Source: SIG454 sp045646365 (GTDB taxonomy: Bacteria; Bacillota; Clostridia; Monoglobales; Monoglobaceae). Taken from it: a stretch of DNA of 64,000 nucleotides. The stretch is taken from assembly GCA_045646365.1 (NCBI GenBank), contig JAZRKP010000075.1:189194-253193 (forward strand), given 5' to 3'. The notes below the pieces were generated by a model. The model was not told the origin of the DNA. It was given only the letters and a program-made list of their open reading frames with translations, and did not search any database. Shown here piece by piece: positions 58,537 through 64,000 of this stretch. Each line of letters opens with the position of its first letter. The first letter of the stretch is position 1. The translations under genes were made by a program, and so were the position numbers.

Positions 58537-59295
58537 TTAAATTCTTACAGGAATATTTTCGTTTTTAAGAGATTGCTTTAAATCGGCAATACTAACCTCG
58601 CCAAAATGGAAGATGGATGCGGCAAGCCCAGCATCAACCTTTGGGAGGGTTTTAAAAAGCTTGGTGAAGTCGTCAATACATCCGGCTCCGCCTGATGCGA
58701 TAACGGGCACATTAACTGCATTTGAAACGGCATCAAGCATCTCCAAATCAAAACCGTTTTTAACACCGTCTGTATCGATTGAGTTTAAAACAACCTCGCC
58801 TGCACCAAGTCCAACACATTTTTTAATCCATTCGATAGCCTCAAGACCTGTGTTTTCTCTTCCGCCTTTAGCGAAAACCCTGAAAACTCCGTCAACACGC
58901 TTAACATCAGCGGAAATAACAACACACTGGTCACCATAAAGCTTTGCCGCCTCATATATAAGATTCGGATTTTTTATAGCTCCTGAGTTTACGCTTACTT
59001 TATCGGCACCGCATTTTAAAACACGGTCAAAGTCGGAAACTTTGTTGATGCCTCCGCCTACTGTGAGCGGAATAAAAATTGTTTTTGCAACCTCGCACAA
59101 AATATCAGTAAAAAGTGCTCTGCCTTCTGCTGATGCTGTAATGTCATAGAAAACAAGCTCGTCTGCACCATTGTCACTATAAAATTTAGCAAGCTCAGTA
59201 GGGGAAGAAACATCGGATAAGCCGAGAAAGTTCACACCCTTAACAACTCTGCCGTTTTTAACATCAAGACAAGGGATAATTCGTTTAGTAATCAT
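58537..59295 (-). CDS. hisF: imidazole glycerol phosphate synthase, cyclase subunit
   Basis: A 252-residue (beta/alpha)8 protein that uses ammonia from HisH to form imidazole-glycerol phosphate. IIPCLDVKNGRVVKGVNF holds the catalytic Asp; ADELVFYDITAS, PLTVGGGI, and the second catalytic Asp in LNSIDTDGVKNGFDLE are seen. Its ATG overlaps the hisA stop as ATGA. Confidence 0.96.
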   Translation of the reverse strand: MITKRIIPCLDVKNGRVVKGVNFLGLSDVSSPTELAKFYSDNGADELVFYDITASAEGRALFTDILCEVAKTIFIPLTVGGGINKVSDFDRVLKCGADKVSVNSGAIKNPNLIYEAAKLYGDQCVVISADVKRVDGVFRVFAKGGRENTGLEAIEWIKKCVGLGAGEVVLNSIDTDGVKNGFDLEMLDAVSNAVNVPVIASGGAGCIDDFTKLFKTLPKVDAGLAASIFHFGEVSIADLKQSLKNENIPVRI

Positions 59296-60005
59296 TTCGT
59301 CACCTCAACAGCCTCTTTGATTGAAATAGCACCTGTGTAATAAGCCTTTCCGATAATTGCACCGTAAATACCGAGGGTGTTAAGTTTTTTAACATCTTCA
59401 AGAGAGGAAACACCGCCCGATGCAATAAGCTGCATATCAAACTTTTCGGAAAGCTCTTTGTATAATTCGTGGTTTGTGCCTTGCATTGCTCCGTCTTTGG
59501 AAATATCGGTACAGATAATGGTTTTAACACCGATTTTCTGCATCTTTTCACAGAAACTGAAACAATCATATTGGGATTTTTCGGTCCAGCCTTTAATAGC
59601 AACGAATCCGTCTTTTATGTCAACCCCAACCGCAATTTTGTCACCGTATTTTTTAACAGCTTCAATTAAGAAAGCCTCGTCGGAAACTGCGGCAGTACCT
59701 AAAATAACACGGCTCGCCCCAATTCCTATGTATTTGTCGATAACCTCCATAGTGCGGATTCCTCCGCCAATTTCGGTAAAAAGTCCTGATGCATCAATTA
59801 TACTTTTAACAGTATCAAGATTAGGTGTTTCGCCACTTTTTGCACCCTCAAGGTCAACAATATGGATATGTGTTGCACCCTGATTTTTAAAGTCAAGTGC
59901 GATTTCTGCAGGGTTATCGCTGTAAATCGTCATTTGTTCATAGTCACCTTTGAAAAGGCGGACAGCTTTATGATTATATAAATCAATCGCAGGGAATATA
60001 TTCAT
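59292..60005 (-). CDS. hisA: phosphoribosylformimino-5-aminoimidazole carboxamide ribotide isomerase
   Basis: A 237-residue barrel enzyme related to HisF: FPAIDLYNHKAVRLFKGDY with catalytic Asp, IHIVDLEGAKSG, EIGGGIRTM and TDISKDGAMQGTN with the second catalytic Asp. Order hisH-hisA-hisF is standard. Length normal. Confidence 0.95.
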   Translation of the reverse strand: MNIFPAIDLYNHKAVRLFKGDYEQMTIYSDNPAEIALDFKNQGATHIHIVDLEGAKSGETPNLDTVKSIIDASGLFTEIGGGIRTMEVIDKYIGIGASRVILGTAAVSDEAFLIEAVKKYGDKIAVGVDIKDGFVAIKGWTEKSQYDCFSFCEKMQKIGVKTIICTDISKDGAMQGTNHELYKELSEKFDMQLIASGGVSSLEDVKKLNTLGIYGAIIGKAYYTGAISIKEAVEVTK

Positions 60006-60025
60006 TTCGTAACTCCTTTTTATGT

Positions 60026-60637
60026 TTAGTCTTCACAGAATCCACGGAGAATGTTAAGTCCGACCTCACCGCTCTTTTCGGGGTGGAACTGACATCCGTA
60101 AACATTCCCCTTTGCAACTGCGGCAGTAAGAGGTGCGCCGTATTCTGCAGTTGCAACAGTATTTTCGTCGCAGTCCACACCGTAATAAGAATGAACGAAA
60201 TAAACGAAATCACCGTTTTTGATAAATCTGAAAATCTTACATTCTTTATCCGTGAAATTAAGAGCGTTCCAGCCAATATGCGGTATCTTATAATCGGCGG
60301 GAATAACCTCGCTTATGGAGCGGATTTCACCTGAAATAAGTCCAAGTCCCTCGTGCTTGCCGTATTCAAAGCTCTTATCGAGAAGAAGTTGCATTCCCAA
60401 ACAAATTCCCATAAGAGGTTTGCCGTTTTCTGCCTCTTCAATAATAACTTTGTCAAGGCCTGTCAAACGGAGTTTTTTTATAGCGTCTTCAAAAGCGCCA
60501 ACTCCGGGAAGAATAATTTTGTCGGCTTTTTTTATAACATCCGCATCTCCCGTAACGACTGTTTCAGCTCCGATAGCATCAAAGGAGCTTTTGAGAGAGA
60601 AGAGGTTTCCAACACCGTAATCAATAATAGCAATCAT
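60026..60637 (-). CDS. hisH: imidazole glycerol phosphate synthase, glutaminase subunit
   Basis: A 203-residue class I glutamine amidotransferase. IIDYGVGNLFSLKSSFD at the start, oxyanion strand LPGVGAFEDAI, nucleophile in MGICLGMQLLL, and His-Glu of the triad in CQFHPEKSG. Partner of HisF. Its ATG directly follows the hisB stop. Confidence 0.96.
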   Translation of the reverse strand: MIAIIDYGVGNLFSLKSSFDAIGAETVVTGDADVIKKADKIILPGVGAFEDAIKKLRLTGLDKVIIEEAENGKPLMGICLGMQLLLDKSFEYGKHEGLGLISGEIRSISEVIPADYKIPHIGWNALNFTDKECKIFRFIKNGDFVYFVHSYYGVDCDENTVATAEYGAPLTAAVAKGNVYGCQFHPEKSGEVGLNILRGFCED

Positions 60638-61225
60638 TTAAAGCACTCCTTTTGTTGACGGAATCTCGTCGGCAAAATCCTTGTCAACGGAAACCGCAGT
60701 TTTAAGAGTTCTTGCAACGGATTTAAAAGTTCCCTCGATTATGTGGTGAGAATTTTTTCCGTCAAGCTGTTTTATATGGAGCGTAAGAGAGGCTGAACGA
60801 GTAAAAGCAAGCCAGAACTCTTCGCAAAGCTCCGTGTCAAAATCCCCAACCTTCGGGCATGGAATTTCAAGACCGTATGACAGATAACTTCTGCCTGATA
60901 TATCAACGGCGGAAAGAATGAGGGCCTCGTCCATAGGAAGAATTGTGTTTCCGTAGCGGATAATTCCCTTTTTGTCGCCAAGTGCCTCGGAAAATGCCTG
61001 ACCAAGACAGATGCCGATGTCCTCAACTGTGTGGTGGTAATCAACAAAGGTGTCGCCTTTGCAGGTGATTTCAAGATTGAATCTGCTGTGCTTTGCAAAA
61101 AGAGTCAGCATATGGTCCAAAAATCCGCATCCGCTGTTGATTTTACTTTCCCCGCTCCCGTCAAGGTTAAGCTTTAAGGAAATATCAGTTTCCATAGTTT
61201 TTCTGTTTATATCTGAAGTTCTCAT
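60638..61225 (-). CDS. hisB: imidazoleglycerol-phosphate dehydratase
   Basis: A 195-residue monofunctional dehydratase (no phosphatase domain as in E. coli HisB). Metal-binding repeats: GFLDHMLTLFAKHS with VDYHHTVEDIGICLGQ, and the later KNSHHIIEGTFKSVAR. A histidinol phosphatase gene is not in the window. Contiguous with hisC, no gap. Confidence 0.96.
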   Translation of the reverse strand: MRTSDINRKTMETDISLKLNLDGSGESKINSGCGFLDHMLTLFAKHSRFNLEITCKGDTFVDYHHTVEDIGICLGQAFSEALGDKKGIIRYGNTILPMDEALILSAVDISGRSYLSYGLEIPCPKVGDFDTELCEEFWLAFTRSASLTLHIKQLDGKNSHHIIEGTFKSVARTLKTAVSVDKDFADEIPSTKGVL

Positions 61226-62287
61226 TTAATTTTCCTCCAAAATGGTTTTTAATGCCGAAATAAGAGCCTCCATTTGCTCTTTTGTTCCGATTGTAATACG
61301 ATTATACTCTTTTATCTCGTTTTTGTCAAAGTGTCTTACTAAAATGCCGCTCTTTTTAAGTTCAGAATAGATTTTTTCACCGCTTATATCGGGGTGCTTG
61401 GCGAAAATGAAGTTAGCGGTTGACGGTGTCATAACAAAACCGAGGGAAGAAAGGGCATCTGAAGTATATTCACGGGTTTTGATAATTTCTTCGCAGTTGT
61501 TTAATGTATAGTCATTGTCCTCTAAAATACCCAGTCCTGCCGCCATTGTCATCTTGTTTATGTTATATGGATTTGTGGAGTATTTAACAGTATTAAGGTC
61601 TGCAATAATCGTCTTTGATGCAATACCAAAACCAAGCCTTGCCCCTGCCATAGACCTTGATTTTGAGAAGGTCTGTGTGACTAAAAGGTTATCGTATTTC
61701 GGAATGAGTGAAATGGCACTTTCGTTACCAAAATCAACATACGCCTCATCAATTACAACGATATTATCAGGATTTCCCTTTAAGATTTCCTCAATCTGAG
61801 AAAGAGAGAGGGGAATTCCCGTTGGAGCGTTGGGGTTTGCAATAAAAATTGTTTTATTCTTGCCGATATAGTCATCTACATCTATGGTAAAGTCGTCCTT
61901 AAGAGGAATTTCCTCGTATGGAATGTGGTTAAGCTCAGCAAAAACGGAATAGAATCCATATGTTATATTTGGGAAAACTGCACCGCAATTTTCGTCACAA
62001 AACGCCATAAAAGCAAAGTTTAAAATTTCGTCAGAGCCGTTTGTTGCAAGAACCATATCTGTTTCAACACCAACAGTTTTCGCAAAGGCTTCGTGAAGAG
62101 CCATACAGGTAGGGTCTGGATAAAGGTTAAGAAGCTTCGCCACATCTGATGAATAATTTATTGCCTTTTCAGACGGTGGATAAGGGGACTCGTTTGTGTT
62201 AAGCTTAATATATTTGGTGTCTTTTGGTTGTTCACCCGGAGTATAGGGTGTCAAGTTTTTATATTTACTGCTGAAAAATCTACTCAT
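61226..62287 (-). CDS. hisC: histidinol-phosphate aminotransferase
   Basis: A 353-residue PLP enzyme. KLNTNESPYPPSEKA at the start, IANPNAPTGIPLSLSQIE, VIDEAYVDFG, and the PLP-lysine motif LLVTQTFSKSRSMAGARLGFGI are present. Located between hisD (2 bp) and hisB. Confidence 0.95.
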   Translation of the reverse strand: MSRFFSSKYKNLTPYTPGEQPKDTKYIKLNTNESPYPPSEKAINYSSDVAKLLNLYPDPTCMALHEAFAKTVGVETDMVLATNGSDEILNFAFMAFCDENCGAVFPNITYGFYSVFAELNHIPYEEIPLKDDFTIDVDDYIGKNKTIFIANPNAPTGIPLSLSQIEEILKGNPDNIVVIDEAYVDFGNESAISLIPKYDNLLVTQTFSKSRSMAGARLGFGIASKTIIADLNTVKYSTNPYNINKMTMAAGLGILEDNDYTLNNCEEIIKTREYTSDALSSLGFVMTPSTANFIFAKHPDISGEKIYSELKKSGILVRHFDKNEIKEYNRITIGTKEQMEALISALKTILEEN

Positions 62288-62289
62288 TT

Positions 62290-63564
62290 TTATTCCTCAA
62301 TTCGTATAACTGCACTTTTTGCGTGAGCCGTCAGACCTTCTTTGTTGGCAAAAAATTCAACATCTCTTGCAACACGGGAAAGTGCATCTTTTGTGTAGTA
62401 AGTATACTGTGTCTTTTTAACAAAATCGTCAACGGATAAGGGGCTTGAGAATTTAGCTGTTCCGCTGGTTGGGAGAGTGTGGTTTGGTCCTGCAAAGTAG
62501 TCACCCAAAGCTTCAGGACAGTTTCTTCCCATAAATATTGAGCCTGCGTGGCGGATTGCGTCAAGATAATCAAATGGATTATCAACGCAAAGCTCAAGAT
62601 GTTCAGGGGCAATCTCGTTTGAAATCTCAATTGCCGCCATAAGATTGTCGGCAACAATTATTTTTCCATTTTCGTCGATTGAAATTCTTGCGATTTCCTT
62701 ACGGGATAAAAGCGGAAGTTGTTTCTCGATTTCCTCTTGAACAGCTTTTGCAAGTTCCATTGAATCAGTAACCAGAACGGCACTCGCCATTTTATCGTGT
62801 TCTGCCTGAGATAAGAGGTCAGCCGCAATGTGTGACGGATTTGATTTTCCGTCTGCAACAACAAGTATTTCACTCGGTCCTGCAATCATATCGATTGAAA
62901 CTGTTCCGTAAACCTGTTTTTTCGCCTCAGCAACAAATGCGTTACCAGGGCCAACAATCTTGTCAACTTTCGGAACGGATTCTGTTCCGTATGCCAAAGC
63001 CGCAACGGCTTGTGCTCCGCCAAGCTTAAAAATCTTGTCAACTCCGCCAATGTGTGCCGCAGCTAAAATAACAGGGTTGATTTTTCCGTCTTTTCCCGGA
63101 GGTGTAACCATAACAATTTCGCCCACCCCCGCAATTTTTGCAGGAACGCTATCCATTAAAACTGTTGACGGATACGCCGCCGTACCACCGGGAACATAAA
63201 GACCTGCACGGTCCACGGGGATAACTTTCTGACCCATAACAATTCCGTTTTCGTCGTTTATTATAAAGCTGTTACGCTTTTGCTTTTCGTGGAATTTACG
63301 GATATTAGCCTCTGCTTTTTTAAGAATTTCAAGAAACTGTGGCTCAACAAGAGTTAAAGCCTCGTCGATTTCCTCTTTTGAAACAAGGAGGGAAGAAAGC
63401 TTTGCTCCGTCAAATTTTTCACAGTATTTATATAAGGCACTGTCGCCGTTTTTTCTGACATCATAAATTATGTCTGCAACAATTCCCGAAACATCAACTT
63501 TCGGAACAACTCTTGCAAAAATATCTTTATTTTCAACTTCGCCGTATTTGAGTATCTTAATCAT
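62290..63564 (-). CDS. hisD: histidinol dehydrogenase
   Basis: A 424-residue zinc NAD enzyme for the last two oxidations to histidine. VPGGTAAYPSTVLMDSVPAKIAGV, KIVGPGNAFVAEAKKQVYG, SIDMIAGPSEILVVAD, and the catalytic NEIAPEHLELCVD and HTLPTSGTAKFSSPLSV motifs are seen. Start ATG at 63564 after GGAGG; a TTG two codons earlier lies in the gap to the Shine-Dalgarno. It overlaps hisG by 8 bp. Confidence 0.96.
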   Translation of the reverse strand: MIKILKYGEVENKDIFARVVPKVDVSGIVADIIYDVRKNGDSALYKYCEKFDGAKLSSLLVSKEEIDEALTLVEPQFLEILKKAEANIRKFHEKQKRNSFIINDENGIVMGQKVIPVDRAGLYVPGGTAAYPSTVLMDSVPAKIAGVGEIVMVTPPGKDGKINPVILAAAHIGGVDKIFKLGGAQAVAALAYGTESVPKVDKIVGPGNAFVAEAKKQVYGTVSIDMIAGPSEILVVADGKSNPSHIAADLLSQAEHDKMASAVLVTDSMELAKAVQEEIEKQLPLLSRKEIARISIDENGKIIVADNLMAAIEISNEIAPEHLELCVDNPFDYLDAIRHAGSIFMGRNCPEALGDYFAGPNHTLPTSGTAKFSSPLSVDDFVKKTQYTYYTKDALSRVARDVEFFANKEGLTAHAKSAVIRIEE

Positions 63565-64000
63565 TTTCAACCTCCGTAATAAGCTTCTTCATAACCTGTT
63601 CAATCTGCTCGTTTTTAAATTTAAAGCTTGCCTTGTTTGAGATAAGTCTTGCACTGATAGGAACGATTGTCTCGCGGACAGTCAGATTGTTTTCCTTAAG
63701 GGTTGTGCCTGTTTCGACTATGTCAACAATAACATCGGAAAGTCCTAAAATAGGAGCGATTTCGATGGAACCGTTAAGCTTTATAATGTCGATTTCGCGG
63801 CTGATGGAAGAGTAGTAACTCTTTGCGATATTAGGGAATTTGGTGGCAACCTTGAGAGTTCTTGTGCGGTCATCCCTGAAGTCTTTTTTGCCTGCAACAG
63901 CCATTCGGCACTTGCCCATATGAAGGTCTGCAAGCTCGTAAACATCGGGGCTGTATTCAAGAAGAATATCCTTGCCTGCAACGCCGATATCAGCCGCACC
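63557..64000 (-). CDS. hisG: ATP phosphoribosyltransferase, C-terminal part
   Basis: The gene runs off the right edge; frame is open to base 64000 (reading GAADIGVAGKDILLE inwards). It starts histidine synthesis by joining ATP and PRPP. KVATKFPNIAKSYYSS, NGSIEIAPILGLSDVIVDIVETGTTLKENNL (PRPP loop) and ISARLISNKASFK are present. It ends without the regulatory C-terminal domain of the long form, so it is the short HisG type that works with HisZ; hisZ is expected upstream, outside the window. Confidence 0.93.
   Translation of the reverse strand, partial: GAADIGVAGKDILLEYSPDVYELADLHMGKCRMAVAGKKDFRDDRTRTLKVATKFPNIAKSYYSSISREIDIIKLNGSIEIAPILGLSDVIVDIVETGTTLKENNLTVRETIVPISARLISNKASFKFKNEQIEQVMKKLITEVEND

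Noticed and set aside
1..64000. CRISPR array, prophage or integrative element
   Set aside because: No regularly spaced repeats, cas, integrase, capsid or conjugation genes were seen in any part of the window.

Overview
The window reads as a chromosomal stretch of an anaerobic, low-to-mid GC member of the Clostridia (Firmicutes), most likely a gut-type Oscillospirales/Eubacteriales relative. The pointers are a SCIFF-peptide radical SAM maturase, sporulation genes (sigG, a YlmC/YmxH protein, a CwlD-like amidase), GdpP next to rplI-dnaB, a complete low-GC style pyr operon with PyrK/PyrD, strong AGGAGG ribosome binding sites, TTGACA/TATAAT promoters, and dense use of short rho-independent terminators. 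Nearly all of it is ordinary vegetative chromosome. There is no prophage, CRISPR array, rRNA or full-length insertion sequence with a transposase.

Layout. 1-1016: C-terminal part of the SCIFF maturase. 1.1-5.1 kb: a GH3-fold membrane-anchored protein that appears to lack its catalytic residues, a DUF1294 protein, rhamnulokinase, a small ComEA-like protein and truA, with a CwlD-like amidase converging. 6.0-11.7 kb: pyrC-K-D-F-E-B-I, which converts carbamoyl-aspartate precursors to UMP. 11.7-13.6 kb: asnB, reverse. 13.7-20.5 kb: an alpha-glucan operon (glycogen/maltodextrin phosphorylase, a three-domain PTS permease, an endonuclease/exonuclease/phosphatase-fold protein, malQ). 20.5-23 kb: mscL and typA. 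23.3-28 kb: an AraC regulator with a PocR sensor domain, divergent from an isomerase - FGGY kinase - DUF4432 sugar operon. 28-34.2 kb: an SNF-type Na+ symporter, small proteins, HU, and uppP-ftsK/spoIIIE. 34.3-39.2 kb: ldh, dtd, mtnN, a CmpB-like membrane protein, a lipoprotein, gdhA. 39.4-41.7 kb: aldo/keto reductase, YhcH-family protein, esterase. 42-42.8 kb: nitroreductase, tRNA-Glu(CTC), tRNA-Met(CAT). 43-54.6 kb: yybS-like gene, gdpP, rplI, dnaB, tilS, hpt, gltX, aminotransferase, trpS, tagO-like gene. 54.6-57.8 kb: ylmC, sigG, obg, rpmA, rplU. 57.9-64 kb: hisG-D-C-B-H-A-F-IE in reverse, hisG cut by the window end.

The most unusual signal is a 252-bp structured, non-coding repeat present twice, in opposite orientation and about 98% identical (22982-23233 and 41756-42007). 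It has related ends of the form CAGNNTGYCGA and several strong internal hairpins. In both places it sits between convergent genes and is bracketed by two copies of a rho-independent terminator. At the second site the flanking terminator is an exact 26-bp direct repeat, and the outer flanks still form a perfect 18-bp stem. This shows that the element landed inside a pre-existing bidirectional terminator and duplicated it. It behaves like a non-autonomous transposable element (MITE) that targets terminators; a third, degenerate trace lies after malQ.

Other points worth a look are the catalytically degenerate GH3 protein, an L27 with no cleavable N-terminal extension in a locus that lacks the usual prp gene, an uncommon A-C-B domain order in the PTS permease, and a structured insert between pyrB and pyrI. 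Starts were chosen by ribosome binding site and family alignment from memory. No database search was run, so family assignments rest on recognised motifs.
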